In this document: one piece after another, positions 1-10,884 of the stretch
How the letters are laid out: every line of letters starts with the position of its first letter
How positions within the stretch are numbered: the first letter of the stretch is position 1
Assembly (NCBI RefSeq): GCF_900099835.1
Contig: NZ_FNKP01000001.1
Location: 496,001-560,000, forward strand
Reading direction: 5' to 3'
DNA: 64,000 nt
DNA from: Paraburkholderia fungorum
Lineage (GTDB): Bacteria > Pseudomonadota > Gammaproteobacteria > Burkholderiales > Burkholderiaceae
The notes under the pieces: model-generated
Told to the model about the DNA's origin: nothing
Database searches by the model: none
What the model saw: only the letters and a program-made list of their open reading frames with translations
Program-made: the position numbers and the translations under genes

Positions 1-345
<345 letters not shown>

Positions 346-603
346 GGTCTGCTCCCCGTAATCTGAAGATTGTTGGGGTAGCTAACTGCAAGGCCTATGC
401 CATTTGTGTTTTCAGCGAAATCGCGCGCCACAAACCATATAAATCAACGGGTTGTGGGGAGGTGGGCACGGCGGGGAAGGCAGGAATACAGCGATGTGTC
501 GGGGGAACACATCCGCGTGCCGCCCATGCGTAACGTAACGTAAGGCGGCACGTCTTCATAAGCAGGAGAGGCGAAGCGGATCAAGCGTCGCCGTGTCCTG
601 TCG

Positions 604-1815
604 TCAGATTTTCAGGCGACGCAGCACCCTGGGACCCACCATCGCAATCGCCGCGGAACAGACCGCGACGACCGACAGGCCAATCGTCAGATTGGTCAAC
701 TGCGTCACCGCGCCGATGATCACCGGCCCCAACAACAGCCCGAAGTACGCGAGCCCCGCGACGTGCGCGAGGCCTTCTGCCGCGTGGACGCCTTTCACAT
801 TCGCCGCCGCCGCGAACAGCACCGGCATCATGTTCGCGAGCCCGAGTCCGAGCAGCGCGAAACCCACGAGCGCCGCGACCGGATTAGGCAGCAGCAGCGC
901 GTCGACCATGCCCGCGCAGGCGAGCGTGGCGCTCATCATCACCAGTTGCGGGGCGCCGAAACGGGCGCGCACGGCGTCGCCGGCGAACCGCGCGGCCGCC
1001 ATGCCGCCCGAGAACGCCGCATATGCCGCACTGGCCATCGCGGGCGTGGCCAGCACGACGTCGCGCATATAGACCGTGGCCCAGTCGTACATTGCGCCTT
1101 CCGCGATCAGGGCGACGAGCGCCATCGTGCCGAGCGCCCACAAGGCCGGCGAGCGCCAGCGGCTCGCGCGCGGCGTCGCGGAGTCGGGATGCTCGGCGTG
1201 CGGCACATGCGGCAAGACGGACGGACAAGCCGCCACCAGCACCAACGCGCTCACCGTGGCAGCCAGCGCGAGATGGACGGCGGGCGGCATGCCGCGCGAC
1301 AGCAAGGCGCCGCCGACCGCCGCGCCGAACATCCCGCCCAGGCTGAACATGCCATGCAACGACGACATGATCGGCTTGCCCACGGCTTTTTCGACGGCGC
1401 TCGCTTCGGCGTTCATCGCGACGTCGAGCGTTGCCATGCCCGCACCGAACACGGCGAGCGTGACCAGCAGCATCCAGTACGCGGGCACGATCAGGATCAG
1501 CGCCGCGCAGACGGCCATCACCAGGCCGCCGGTCAGACAGGCGCGGCGTGTGCCGACCCGGGCAATCCAGGAAGCGTTCGTCACCATCGCGCCGATCGAG
1601 CCGCCGGCCACGGCGAGCAGCGCGAACGACAGCATTGCCGCGTTCAGATGGAAGCGGTCGCGCACTGTCGGCACGTGGACCCCCCACGACGCGTACATCA
1701 TCCCCGCGATAAAAAACACCGCCATCGTGGCGAACCGGGCGCGCTGCCGCTCGGTGTCGGACAGGTCGCGGTGAGCGGCGGGTAAGGCGGCGATGTCGGA
1801 AGAGTGGTCGGGCAC
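604..1815 (-). CDS. MFS transporter
   Basis: A 403-residue integral membrane protein that starts at GTG (1815). After a hydrophilic N-terminus of about 28 residues there are roughly twelve hydrophobic helices, with a longer polar central loop near residues 205-220 (PHAEHPDSATPR) as expected for the two-bundle major facilitator fold. The first helix carries ASWGVHVPTVRDR and the central region SSLHGMFSLGGMFGAAVGG, which resemble the YbjJ-type branch of putative exporters. The substrate cannot be deduced. The gene stands alone, convergent with the left-edge spacer and divergent from the HugZ-like gene. Confidence 0.8.
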   Translation of the reverse strand: MPDHSSDIAALPAAHRDLSDTERQRARFATMAVFFIAGMMYASWGVHVPTVRDRFHLNAAMLSFALLAVAGGSIGAMVTNASWIARVGTRRACLTGGLVMAVCAALILIVPAYWMLLVTLAVFGAGMATLDVAMNAEASAVEKAVGKPIMSSLHGMFSLGGMFGAAVGGALLSRGMPPAVHLALAATVSALVLVAACPSVLPHVPHAEHPDSATPRASRWRSPALWALGTMALVALIAEGAMYDWATVYMRDVVLATPAMASAAYAAFSGGMAAARFAGDAVRARFGAPQLVMMSATLACAGMVDALLLPNPVAALVGFALLGLGLANMMPVLFAAAANVKGVHAAEGLAHVAGLAYFGLLLGPVIIGAVTQLTNLTIGLSVVAVCSAAIAMVGPRVLRRLKI

Positions 1816-2018
1816 TGAGATCTCTGGAGGAATGTCGTCAGAAAGCGGGTTGAAAGCGGATTTCCGATTTTATCGAAGCGTGCTGTCTTATGCTTGGAAG
1901 GCCGGGGCCGATATGGGTGGCTATTGGGCTATTGGCGATCATCCGGCTCGAACGTGACAGACAGCGGACTTGCGCTGTCGGTTTTTGTGATCCGCTTCAT
2001 CCATCGAGGTACGCGCAC

Positions 2019-2681
2019 TTGAACATTCCTTCTCACGCACCGTTGAATCTGCTGCATACGGCCGCTGTCGGCACGCTCGCGACGCACGCGCGCCAGCCCG
2101 AAGGCTTTCCCTATCCGACCGTGCTGCCATTCGCACCCGACGCGCGGCATCGCCCGACCATTCTGGTGAGCCGGCTCGCCGAGCACACGCACAACCTGCA
2201 TGCCGACCCGCGCGCCGGTTTTCTGGCCGTCGACGCTCCAGACGGTGATGTGCTGAGCAGCCAGCGCGTCACCTTGCTGGGCAGGTTCGAACCGGTCGAT
2301 TCCACTCCCGAAGTCGTGCAACGCTATCTGCGTTATCACCCCGAAGCCGAGCGCTACCTCGTTCTCGGCGACTTTACGTTCTGGACGATGCGGGTCGAAC
2401 GGCTGCGATATATCGGTGGATTCGGTGCAATGGGCTGGCTTGGCGGCGACGAACTCGACCCCTTGCCACCGCTTGCTCACGATGAAGAGAATGCGCTGAT
2501 CGCGCAATTCGGCAATCAGGCAAACCGCACTGGCGGTTTTCAACTGTTCGGCGTGGATAGATATGGGATCGATCTGAAACAGAACGGCGCGCGTATCCGC
2601 TTTCCATTCGACGAACCTCGTCTCGATAATGAAACCTTGCATGCCACGCTAGAAGTTTGCATGCAGCGCTACGCGAATTAG
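2019..2681 (+). CDS. HugZ-like / pyridoxamine-5'-phosphate-oxidase-fold protein
   Basis: A 220-residue protein with an N-terminal split-barrel FMN-binding-type domain (about residues 10-140) and a C-terminal segment around residues 155-220 that resembles the DUF2470-type part of HugZ heme oxygenases. Visible signatures are GTLATHARQPEGFPYPTVLPF near the N-terminus, LVSRLAEHTHNLHADPRAG, and WTMRVERLRYIGGFGAMGWL in the middle. I chose the TTG at 2019 because a GAGG ribosome-binding motif lies about 9 nt upstream; the open frame extends further but that stretch has no family similarity. Likely roles are heme degradation or flavin-dependent reduction, and these cannot be separated from sequence alone. 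Confidence 0.7.
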   Translation: MNIPSHAPLNLLHTAAVGTLATHARQPEGFPYPTVLPFAPDARHRPTILVSRLAEHTHNLHADPRAGFLAVDAPDGDVLSSQRVTLLGRFEPVDSTPEVVQRYLRYHPEAERYLVLGDFTFWTMRVERLRYIGGFGAMGWLGGDELDPLPPLAHDEENALIAQFGNQANRTGGFQLFGVDRYGIDLKQNGARIRFPFDEPRLDNETLHATLEVCMQRYAN

Positions 2682-3077
2682 ATTGGTTGGGACATCCGAA
2701 AAAACACTTGATCGGCTATAAAGGCTTACGGCTGTGGGTCGCAATATGATCCGATAATTCATGTGAAAGTTCTCACGCCATGAAATGTTTCCGCGAAATG
2801 CTTACGTTAAATTTCATTTTTTGATAATTAATCCCATAAATACCACCGGCAACAGAGATTTTCAGCAGAGTATGAAATCAGCTATTTGAAAGGGAGTCTT
2901 CAGGTTCTGGGTGGAATGGAAAGTTTTTGAAACGAAGATAGATTAATTTTTCACGGACGCTTTTGCGGATTTTCTATTTTGTGTTAATCTCGCCATCAAA
3001 TTCCGAGGCATGAACATCTTCAAAGGGCAAGCTGGCTTAAGACTGGCAGTCATTTATCCAAACAATCAAGGGCACCT
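2682..3077. promoter_or_regulatory. AT-rich intergenic region upstream of the H-NS-like gene
   Basis: This is 396 bp without a gene and clearly richer in A/T than its neighbours (for example around 2805-2850 and 2935-2985). It probably contains the promoter and an untranslated leader of the H-NS-like gene. AT-rich DNA is what H-NS binds, so autoregulation is plausible, but no defined operator can be named. Confidence 0.4.
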
Positions 3078-3383
3078 ATGTCTTCCTACAAGGAACTACT
3101 CGCTCAGCGCGAAAAGCTCGAAAAGCAGATCGAAGAAGCGAAGTCGCGTGAATACGCAGAAGTGTTGAATGAGATCAAGCAGAAAATGGCCGATTACGGC
3201 ATTACGCTGGCTGAACTCGGTGGTGGCCGCGCAGCGAAAGGCGCTGTTAAAGCTGGTCGTCCGCGTGCAGGCGTCGCACCGAAGTATCGCGACCCGGAGA
3301 GCGGCAGCACATGGTCGGGCCGTGGCAAGCCGCCGCGTTGGATCGCAGGTCTTGATCGCGAAAGTTTCCTGATCGAGAAGTAA
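3078..3383 (+). CDS. H-NS-family nucleoid-associated protein
   Basis: A 101-residue protein of the short H-NS form common in Burkholderia. Residues 1-45 form an oligomerising coiled coil (KELLAQREKLEKQIEEAKSR). A basic Ala/Gly/Lys linker follows, then the C-terminal DNA-binding motif YRDPESGSTWSGRGKPPRWI, which carries the core TWSGRGKPPRW. Family members bind AT-rich DNA in the minor groove and silence horizontally acquired genes, which is relevant to the AT-rich cassette in the island about 16 kb downstream. The gene is monocistronic, with an AT-rich leader and its own terminator. Confidence 0.93.
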   Translation: MSSYKELLAQREKLEKQIEEAKSREYAEVLNEIKQKMADYGITLAELGGGRAAKGAVKAGRPRAGVAPKYRDPESGSTWSGRGKPPRWIAGLDRESFLIEK

Positions 3384-3464
3384 AGTCTGACGGTATTAGC
3401 TAGGCTTCAGGTAATACATAGGGTGTCAATCGGCTGCGCTTAACGCGCGCTGTCGGAGTCTAAG

Positions 3465-3498
3465 AAAAACCGCGTACCGCTCAGGGCGCGGTTTTTTT
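3465..3498 (+). terminator. Rho-independent terminator after H-NS-like gene
   Basis: A perfect stem pairs AAAAACCGCG (3465-3474) with CGCGGTTTTT (3487-3496), followed by more T residues. It lies about 80 bp after the H-NS stop codon. Confidence 0.88.
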
Positions 3499-3665
3499 AT
3501 TGCGCCGACAAATCGCATTTTGTCGCAAGTACTTCAGGTAACTGGAACACGAATACTTTTCGTTTCGATAAGCGGATGATTTAAAAGGATTTTTTAAGGC
3601 CTTTCGAGTGTGGGTCGAAGCCCGCCGGGTAGAATGAAGCAATTGAACTTTTACCGGTTTCCCAG

Positions 3666-4895
3666 ATGCTTTCCGCCACTGCCGCCCAATCTGCCGAGAA
3701 ACATCACGTTGCGCGCAAAAGCACTTTTGCGAGTATCGCGCTCAACACGGTTCTGATGGCGTTACAAATCGTCGTTGGAACGTTTGCGCACTCACAGGCA
3801 TTGATTGCCGATGGCGTCCATTCTCTTGCCGATCTGATTTCCGATTTTGTCGTGCTGATTGCCAATCGCCATAGCGGCGCAAAGCCCGACGCCGATCACA
3901 ATTACGGACACAGCCGTTATGAAACAGTCGCTTCGCTATTTTTAGGCGCTTTGCTGATTGCGGTCGGCGTCGGTATGTTATGGCGCGCTGGAACGCGTTT
4001 GGCCGATTTGCAAAGTATTCCGGCGGTTCATATCAGCGCGGCTGTCGTCGCGGTACTGGTTCTGATTTCCAAAGAGAGTCTGTTTCGCTACATGTTGCGT
4101 GAAGCGCAACGCGTGCGTTCGGCCATGCTGATTGCAAATGCGTGGCATGCGCGCTCTGATGCGGCGTCATCGCTCGTGGTCGCGATTGGGATTATCGGCA
4201 GCATGGCGGGCGTGCGTCTGCTTGATCCGATTGCCGCGGCGATTGTGGGATTTATGGTCGCGCGCATGGGTTGGATGTTCGGCTGGGACGCATTGCAGGA
4301 TCTCTCCGACCGCGCACTCGACGAAGCCGCCACCGCCGACATGCGCGCGCTATTGCTCGCGACGCCTGGCGTGCGCGGTCTGCACGAAATGCGAACTCGC
4401 AAAACAGGAGATTTCGCGCTGGTCGACGCGCATATTCTGGTTGATCCGCTGATCTCGGTATCGGAAGGGCATTACATCGCCGAGTTGGCGCGCTTGCGCG
4501 TGCTGACCGACAACCGGGTGCTCGACGCGCTGATTCACGTCGACCCGGAGAACGATGCAATAGCGCGTCCGCCGGTCGATTTGCCGCCTCGCGAGCGGGT
4601 GGTCGCGGAAGTCAATGCTGCGTTAGCCGCGAGCGGTGTGCAGGCTGCGTCGGTGAATATTCACTACCTGAGCAGCGGACTCGATGTGGAGGTGGTGTTG
4701 CCGGCGTCTTTCCGGGCTTCGGATGGTGGCGCGCAAAACGTGACGTCGATGGTTGATCTGGACGCGCTCAAGCGACGTCTGGGCGTCCGAAGGTTGAGCG
4801 TGTTGCAGGAACTGGATGTATCCGCGCCGGAAAGCTCTCAAGCCAGGAAAGCGTGGCCTGCTGGAAAAGCCGTCGGCCCCATAAAGACCGCATAG
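3666..4895 (+). CDS. Cation diffusion facilitator (CDF) efflux transporter
   Basis: A 409-residue inner-membrane divalent-metal/proton antiporter. The N-terminal half (about residues 15-210) has six hydrophobic helices. TM2 contains DGVHSLADLISDFVV, the HSxxD metal site, and DADHNYGHSRYE follows it as the family's His-rich signature. The C-terminal half is cytoplasmic and has the HILVDP and HVDPEND elements of a zinc-transporter dimerisation domain. At about 100 residues longer than a minimal CDF protein, it carries a second ferredoxin-like segment near residues 300-380. Metal preference (Zn, Co, Fe or Mn) cannot be assigned. Confidence 0.88.
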   Translation: MLSATAAQSAEKHHVARKSTFASIALNTVLMALQIVVGTFAHSQALIADGVHSLADLISDFVVLIANRHSGAKPDADHNYGHSRYETVASLFLGALLIAVGVGMLWRAGTRLADLQSIPAVHISAAVVAVLVLISKESLFRYMLREAQRVRSAMLIANAWHARSDAASSLVVAIGIIGSMAGVRLLDPIAAAIVGFMVARMGWMFGWDALQDLSDRALDEAATADMRALLLATPGVRGLHEMRTRKTGDFALVDAHILVDPLISVSEGHYIAELARLRVLTDNRVLDALIHVDPENDAIARPPVDLPPRERVVAEVNAALAASGVQAASVNIHYLSSGLDVEVVLPASFRASDGGAQNVTSMVDLDALKRRLGVRRLSVLQELDVSAPESSQARKAWPAGKAVGPIKTA

Positions 4896-4969
4896 CCGTT
4901 GGTATCCATATCGCTCGCCCAATTCCCAAACGGCCTGACCATTAACGCGACGCGTACCGCCTCACACTC

Positions 4970-5428
4970 TCAAAGCGGCAACTGCGTATCAAACTTGATT
5001 TCGCGCAGCACGACGCTCGTACGAACCTGCGCGACGGCGGGAATCTTGAAGATGCGTTCGTGCAGAAAGCTGTCGTACGCCTTGATGTCCGGCGCGACGA
5101 TTTTGAGGATGTAATCCGACTCGCCGGTCGTGCTGTAGCACTCGGTCACTTCGGGGCAGGTGGCAATCTCCCGCTCGAACTGTTCGACGCCGCCTTCGGT
5201 GTGCCGCGTGAGATGAATATGCGCGAGTGCGCAGACGTGCAGCCCCAGTTTTTCACGATCGAGCAGCGCCGTGTAGCGCTGGATCACCCCCGACTGTTCC
5301 ATGTCCTTGATGCGCCGCCAGCAGGGAGTGCTCGACAGGCCGACCTGGTCGGAAATTTCTTGCACCGATCGGCGTGCGTCGAGCTGCAAAAGGCGCAGGA
5401 TTTTTTGTGAGAACGTATCGAGTGTCAA
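4970..5428 (-). CDS. Lrp/AsnC-family transcriptional regulator
   Basis: A 152-residue regulator. An N-terminal winged helix-turn-helix (QKILRLLQLDARRSVQEISD, then VGLSSTPCWRRIKDMEQSGVI) is followed by an RAM ligand-binding domain with the characteristic GESDYILKIVAPDIKAYDSF. I start it at the TTG at 5428, because GGAGG lies 5 nt upstream and this gives the usual Lrp length; an upstream ATG at 5494 would add an unconserved tail. Family members sense amino acids and form octamers. The target genes are not evident from the context. Confidence 0.88.
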   Translation of the reverse strand: MTLDTFSQKILRLLQLDARRSVQEISDQVGLSSTPCWRRIKDMEQSGVIQRYTALLDREKLGLHVCALAHIHLTRHTEGGVEQFEREIATCPEVTECYSTTGESDYILKIVAPDIKAYDSFLHERIFKIPAVAQVRTSVVLREIKFDTQLPL

Positions 5429-5518
5429 CTGCGCCTCCGTTTGCGTCGCCGTATCAACGCATGGTAGAGGGCGCGAAAACGAAACGCAATGCAAACCGGC
5501 TCTCGCGAGGGAGTTTGC

Positions 5519-6148
5519 CTAATTTGCCGGTTCCTCGGCGGCGTTTTGTCCTAAGCCGTCCCCATCTTTTGCAGCAGCGAGAAGGGTTGCCTGATTCGCG
5601 CGCAACTCTTTCAGCATGTTGCAGAAAAGCGCGCCCTGTTCGATCGCGTCATCCAGCGCGACGTGCGTGTGCGGGTGATCGTCGAACCACTGCTTCGGAA
5701 AGCGCGGTTTGATGTTCTTGCGATACGGCAGCCCGGTCATCGCGAAGGCGAGCGTCTTGATGTCGAGCGCCGACCACGAGAATGGGCAGCGTCCGACAAA
5801 ACGCATCATGTACCAGAACATGTAGGTGAAATCGAAGCCCGCCGGCATCGCGACGAAAACCGGTTTGCCCGGCAGCGCTTCGACCCAGTCGACGTAGGCC
5901 GTCAACGCGGCTTCGGGTGTCCGCAAATCTTTGCGGCACGCTTCCCACGCGTCGGGCTGAGTCTTCCACCAGGCTTCCTGCACGGGATGCGGCTTCGCGC
6001 CGTCGAGCAGTTCGAGATTCGCGGAGAAGGTCGAGATCAGCCGCTTGTCTTCCGTGTACGCAGCGGACGCGAAACTGAGCATCGAATGCGGGCCGGGGAT
6101 CGGGCCGTCTGCTTCGACATCGGTGCTGACATAGATTTCGCTGCTCAT
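5519..6148 (-). CDS. DEDDh-type 3'-5' exonuclease
   Basis: A 209-residue protein related to the RNase T / DnaQ exonuclease fold. Exo I is visible as STDVEADG (Asp10 and Glu12), and the Exo III element as [13 protein letters not shown], which supplies the His and Asp of a DEDDh site. [11 protein letters not shown] in the middle probably belongs to Exo II. The substrate could be DNA or RNA 3' ends. The start codon overlaps the stop of the upstream metallo-hydrolase gene by 4 nt (ATGA), so the two genes are translationally coupled. Confidence 0.8.
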   Translation of the reverse strand: MSSEIYVSTDVEADGPIPGPHSMLSFASAAYTEDKRLISTFSANLELLDGAKPHPVQEAWWKTQPDAWEACRKDLRTPEAALTAYVDWVEALPGKPVFVAMPAGFDFTYMFWYMMRFVGRCPFSWSALDIKTLAFAMTGLPYRKNIKPRFPKQWFDDHPHTHVALDDAIEQGALFCNMLKELRANQATLLAAAKDGDGLGQNAAEEPAN

Positions 6149-6789
6149 GCTTGCACCCCGTCGGCGACGTAAGGATTAGTGCGACGCTCGGCGCCGAATG
6201 TCGAGGTAGGACCGTGGCCCGGCACGAACGTGACGTCGTCGCCGAGCGGCCAGAGTTTTTCGCGGATCGACCGCACGAGGTCGGCGTGATTGCCGCGCGG
6301 GAAATCCGTGCGGCCGATCGAGCCGGCGAACAGCACGTCGCCCACCAGCGCGAGCCGATGCTCGCGGCTGAAGAACACCACGTGGCCCGGCGTATGTCCG
6401 GGGCAGTGGTAAACCTCGAGGGTTTCGTCGCCGAATTGCACGGTGTCGCCGTTTTGCAGCCAGCGATCCGGCTCGAACGCGTCGGCGGCCGGAAAGCCGA
6501 AGCGCGTGCTCTGATCCGGCAGCTTGTCGAGCCAGAAACGCTCGTCTTCATGCGGACCTTCGATCGGCACGCCGTAGTGCGCGGCCAGCGTCTTCGCTCC
6601 CGCACAGTGATCGATGTGTCCGTGCGTCAAAAAAACTTTTTCGACCGTCACGTTCTGACGCGCGATTTCGCCCTGGATGACGTCGAGGTCGCCGCCCGGA
6701 TCGACGACAGCCGCACGTCCGGTTGCTCCGCAAACGAGCAGCGAACTGTTCTGCTGGAACGGCGTGACGGGGATCAAAGTGACTTTCAT
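6145..6789 (-). CDS. Metallo-beta-lactamase-fold hydrolase, glyoxalase II-like
   Basis: A 214-residue single-domain hydrolase. The metal-binding signature [10 protein letters not shown] (HxHxDH) lies near residues 55-65, CPGHTPGH supplies the next His, [19 protein letters not shown] supplies the bridging Asp, and [10 protein letters not shown] the last His. This pattern fits the YcbL / GloB-like type II glyoxalase branch, which hydrolyses thioesters such as S-lactoylglutathione. I chose the ATG at 6789, where [18 protein letters not shown] matches the family's usual start. It is the first gene of a two-gene operon with the exonuclease. Confidence 0.88.
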   Translation of the reverse strand: MKVTLIPVTPFQQNSSLLVCGATGRAAVVDPGGDLDVIQGEIARQNVTVEKVFLTHGHIDHCAGAKTLAAHYGVPIEGPHEDERFWLDKLPDQSTRFGFPAADAFEPDRWLQNGDTVQFGDETLEVYHCPGHTPGHVVFFSREHRLALVGDVLFAGSIGRTDFPRGNHADLVRSIREKLWPLGDDVTFVPGHGPTSTFGAERRTNPYVADGVQA

Positions 6790-7427
6790 GGGTGACGGCG
6801 CCGCTGGAAAAAGCTTGATTGTACCGGCGTCCTGCCGGTGTCTCCCGGTTGTCATGGCGGCTCAAAAACAGCGCTTGCACCGGTCGATCTTTGCGTTAAA
6901 TGTGAAGATTGGCCAAGGTTTACAGTCGGTTACCGTCTCGATTTTTTGTTTTAGGTATAATGGTGGTCATGTACAGGTAACTGTGCTGCCACAAGGCGAT
7001 GCGTCCCCATCACAAATGGGAGCGCGGATCGCCACTCAAGTATGGGCTGTCGCGTTTGTCGACGGCCATCAAGTATCGAAGCTTTTCGATGCACACGTCT
7101 TGCCCAGCCAGGCGCCGCGCGCCTGCAACGGACTTAACTGCCGTGACGCTGGGTGGGGCCTACGCCGCCGTTCCTGTGCGCTGAGTTCCGCGCGCAAGAA
7201 CGTGTTTGCCACGTTCGATGGCGGCATGTGGGGTCTGGTCAGGCTGCCGGGGACAGGTTGCGCCAGACGTGAAAATTAACCGTGCGGTAGCGGCTGAATG
7301 AGCCGCATCCGGGCTTTGACGTACTGCGCTTGTCAGCGCGGCGCGTTGTCGTCCATTGCCGCCGGAGTCGCAGGCAACACGCATAACTTTTCGCGTGATG
7401 CGGCTCGACAATTTGATTGCACGTCTT
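6790..7427. promoter_or_regulatory. Intergenic region with a -10-like box before rlpA
   Basis: A 638-bp spacer between the divergent MBL hydrolase and rlpA. The one clear element is GGTATAAT ending at 6961, a good -10 hexamer (TATAAT, 6956-6961), but no convincing -35 box precedes it. The open frames across this interval show no family signature and poor starts, so I read none as a gene. Confidence 0.4.
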
Positions 7428-8039
7428 ATGAAAACTCGGTTAACCCGCAGTCTGGGGACTGTTTTTGCCTTTTTTGTACTGGCCGGCTGTGCTACGCCGC
7501 CAGGCGCCACGGACACGTCAGCAAACGACGTGCCGCGCAGCACGAAAAACGCACAGGCAGCTTCTTTCGGACCGCAATCCTTCGGTAGCGCGCCGGCTTC
7601 GAGTACGGCCGATAAGGCTGCTCAGGGCACCTCGCTGGCGAATGCCCAGCCTCTGACTGATGAAGGTTCGGATGTGTCGGACTTTCACCAGACAGGTCGC
7701 GCCTCCTGGTACGGCCGTGGCTTCCATGGCCGCCGTACCGCGAATGGCGAACGCTACGACATGCATGCGCTGACCGCCGCGCATCGCACGTTGCCGCTCG
7801 GCTCCTATGTTCGTGTGACGAATCCGGCCACGTCGCGCTCGGTCGTCGTGCGCATCAACGACCGCGGGCCGTATGCGCGCGGTCGCGTGATCGATCTGTC
7901 GATGGCTGCCGCAGCCGCGCTCAACATGCGCCATGCGGGCACTGCACGGGTCCAGATCGAAGGTCTGACGCAGCAGGAAGCGCGCGCGGAGATGAACGAA
8001 ACGCTGGCATCGAACTCGGGTTCGAGCGCCGACAAGTAA
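7428..8039 (+). CDS. rlpA: Septal ring lytic transglycosylase RlpA
   Basis: A 203-residue lipoprotein. The signal peptide MKTRLTRSLGTVFAFFVLAGC ends in an LAGC lipobox, so the mature protein should be lipid-anchored, probably to the outer membrane. A low-complexity linker runs to about residue 85. The double-psi beta-barrel follows, with ASWYGRGFHGRRTANGERYD, LPLGSYVRVTNP and INDRGPY, all RlpA hallmarks; the Asp of NDRGP is the usual catalytic candidate. There is no SPOR domain, so binding to denuded septal glycan by that route is not expected. Another ATG in frame lies ten codons upstream. Confidence 0.87.
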   Translation: MKTRLTRSLGTVFAFFVLAGCATPPGATDTSANDVPRSTKNAQAASFGPQSFGSAPASSTADKAAQGTSLANAQPLTDEGSDVSDFHQTGRASWYGRGFHGRRTANGERYDMHALTAAHRTLPLGSYVRVTNPATSRSVVVRINDRGPYARGRVIDLSMAAAAALNMRHAGTARVQIEGLTQQEARAEMNETLASNSGSSADK

Positions 8040-8110
8040 TCCGCTGACATCGACGAGGGCGTCTGACGCGCTCTTGCCGCTGCACATGGCGCAGATTGCC
8101 GTGCACACAT

Positions 8111-8142
8111 AAAAAAAGCCGCGTGATTACGCGGCTTTTTTT
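8111..8142. terminator. Bidirectional terminator between rlpA and rsmI
   Basis: A near-symmetrical hairpin (AAAAAAAGCCGCGT, 4-nt loop, ACGCGGCTTTTTTT) sits between the convergent rlpA and rsmI genes and can serve both strands. Confidence 0.9.
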
Positions 8143-8155
8143 CGTCTACTTTCTT

Positions 8156-9034
8156 TCAGTCTTCTTCTTTTTTCAGCGATAACGCGCGCGTGTAGAGCGC
8201 GTTGCGCGATGCCCCCGTGATGGCCGCGGCGACTTTTGCCGCGCTGCTCACCGTCAACTCTTCCAGCAGGATATTCAGTAGGGCGTCGTGGTCGTTCTCG
8301 CCAGCGGCTTCCGGCGACGCGCCTTCCACGACCAGCACGAATTCGCCGCGTTGGCGGTTCGGATCGGCCGCGAGCCATGCTGGCCCTTCGGCCAGGGTGC
8401 CCTGGTGTAGCGCTTCGTGTAACTTCGTCAATTCCCGTGCGATCAGCAGACGACGCTCGCCACCGAACGCATCGGCCAGTGCCTGCACCGTTTCGACGAT
8501 CCGGTGCGGAGCTTCGTAAAACACCATCGCGTGAGGATGTTGCGCGAGCGATTGCAGCGTGGTGGCGCGGGCCTTGGATTTCGGTGGCAGGAAGCCGAGG
8601 AACGAGAACGTGGCGACCCAGTCACCCGCCGCGCTCAATGCCGTTGCAAGTGCGCTCGCGCCGGGCAGCGGGATGACCGGGAAGCCCGCTTCACGCACCG
8701 CATCGACGAGTTTCGCGCCGGGGTCCGAGATACCGGGCGTGCCCGCGTCGGACACATAGGCGACGCGCTCGCCTGCTTGCAGGTGCTCGATCAGGCGCAG
8801 CGCGGCGGCGCGTTCGTTGTGCTGATGCACGGCCACGAGCGGCTTCGAGATGCCGTAGCGCGCGAGCAGTTGGCCGGTGTTGCGGGTGTCTTCGGCGGCG
8901 ATGCGGTCCACCAGTCCGAGTACATGCAAAGCGCGCAGCGTGACGTCGGCGACATTGCCGATCGGCGTGGCCACCACATACAGCGCGGCGGCGGGATATT
9001 GCTGCCCTTGCGCGAGTTCGGAGAGAGGAGTCAT
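8156..9034 (-). CDS. rsmI: 16S rRNA (cytidine(1402)-2'-O)-methyltransferase
   Basis: A 292-residue protein of the tetrapyrrole-methylase fold that uses SAM to methylate the ribose of C1402 in 16S rRNA. Signatures in order are [19 protein letters not shown] (about residues 18-36), [23 protein letters not shown] and the FLPPKSKAR / VFYEAPHRI block. Its length is typical. It is transcribed away from yraN, with start codons back to back. In enterobacteria the order is yraL(rsmI)-lpoA-yraN-diaA-dolP; here lpoA is absent and the rest is kept. Confidence 0.95.
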   Translation of the reverse strand: MTPLSELAQGQQYPAAALYVVATPIGNVADVTLRALHVLGLVDRIAAEDTRNTGQLLARYGISKPLVAVHQHNERAAALRLIEHLQAGERVAYVSDAGTPGISDPGAKLVDAVREAGFPVIPLPGASALATALSAAGDWVATFSFLGFLPPKSKARATTLQSLAQHPHAMVFYEAPHRIVETVQALADAFGGERRLLIARELTKLHEALHQGTLAEGPAWLAADPNRQRGEFVLVVEGASPEAAGENDHDALLNILLEELTVSSAAKVAAAITGASRNALYTRALSLKKEED

Positions 9035-9191
9035 GAGGCAGAAGACGCAAACGGACGTAAGGAGGCCGACATTGTGCCACGCGAGGGATGGGTGTTATGA
9101 ACGGGGTTCGGGGGCGGAGGGCAAGGGTGTGGACGACGGTTGCCCCGGTGAATCGACGATGCCGACAGCCGGTGGGCGGGAAAGGGCTGGG

Positions 9192-9995
9192 ATGGAAGGG
9201 GCTGAGCGGAAAAGGGCTGGACGGGGAGCCGCCGGGCTGGAAACGCCTGCGGGGGAAACGACAGGACAGGAAATGCCCGCAATAAAAATGGCGGCGAAGA
9301 AAGCGACCGGGCAGGAGGCAGTTGTGCGGGAGACGGCAGGGCAGGAAATGTCCGCGATGAAAACGGTGGCGAAGAAAGCGACCGCGCTGGCAACGACCGC
9401 AAAGGCGGCAAGCGAGCAACAAACGACCGCAAAGGAAATAAGCACGCAGGCAACCACTGTGCTGGAAACGATCGCAAAGAAATCCATCGAGCGGAAGCTT
9501 CTCGCCCAGAAACCTGGCGCGCAGGGAGCCGCGCCACAACGAACGACAACAACAAAATCAACCGCCTCAAAGTCGACCGCTACCCGTCCAATCGCCAAAG
9601 CGCCCGCTCCCGACAACTTTTCCACGCCCCCCGGGTCCAAACTCGTCGGCTCGGCTTTTGAAACACGTGCCCAAGAATTTCTGCAGCGCCAGCGTCTGCA
9701 TTTCATCGCGCGCAATGTGTCGTGCCGGGGCGGCGAGATCGACCTTGTGATGCGGGATCGCGACGGCTCGCTGGTCTTCGTCGAAGTCCGCGCGCGTAGG
9801 CAGCGTCAATATGGCGGCGCGGCGGCGAGCATCGGTTGGGTCAAGAAGCAGCGCATCGTGCGCGCGGCGCAGCACTATCTCGCCACGCATAGCCGCTTCT
9901 CACGCGATCAACCCGCGTGCCGATTCGACGTGATTGCGTTCGAAGCCGGCCGGCTAGTGTGGTTGCGCGATGCGTTTCGCGCCGATGAAGTCTGA
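9192..9995 (+). CDS. yraN: YraN / UPF0102 family protein with a long low-complexity N-terminus
   Basis: The last 125 residues are a recognisable UPF0102 domain: [17 protein letters not shown], then [23 protein letters not shown] and [11 protein letters not shown]. The fold is PD-(D/E)XK nuclease-like, with the terminal Lys of the motif replaced by Arg, as is normal for YraN. About 140 residues before this are a Lys/Ala/Thr/Gln-rich quasi-repeat (units such as [18 protein letters not shown]) with no globular character. The start is uncertain: ATG at 9192 has GGGAAAGG upstream, but 9033, 9159, 9273 or 9357 are possible. The partner genes rsmI and diaA support the yraN identity. Confidence 0.75.
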   Translation: MEGAERKRAGRGAAGLETPAGETTGQEMPAIKMAAKKATGQEAVVRETAGQEMSAMKTVAKKATALATTAKAASEQQTTAKEISTQATTVLETIAKKSIERKLLAQKPGAQGAAPQRTTTTKSTASKSTATRPIAKAPAPDNFSTPPGSKLVGSAFETRAQEFLQRQRLHFIARNVSCRGGEIDLVMRDRDGSLVFVEVRARRQRQYGGAAASIGWVKKQRIVRAAQHYLATHSRFSRDQPACRFDVIAFEAGRLVWLRDAFRADEV

Positions 9996-10216
9996 CGCGG
10001 TGCGCGGGTATCGTCCGTGAGTGCGATAAACTTGCGCTCGCGTGCGGGCCTTGGGGCAGCGCCGATAACCATGCGGCAATGCTGGGCCGGTGCAAAAACG
10101 GCGCAAAAAACCGGTGTGCAGAGCAGCGTATTTCACGATGCATTCGCGCTGACGTATTGCGCAGCGTTGTATGTCGCTGGCCGGTTTTATCGGCGTGACG
10201 CAACTTCGCAATATGA

Positions 10217-10858
<642 letters not shown>

Positions 10859-10884
10859 GATTGATTCCGAAGGAGAGCTAGTTG

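Noticed and set aside
6790..7427. Protein genes in the spacer before rlpA
   Set aside because: The open frames lack family similarity and good start sites, and overlap the MBL gene's start or the RlpA leader.
8691..9570. Long minus-strand frames opposite the yraN N-terminus
   Set aside because: They overlap rsmI and are low-complexity mirror images of the Lys/Thr repeat; no conserved motif is present.
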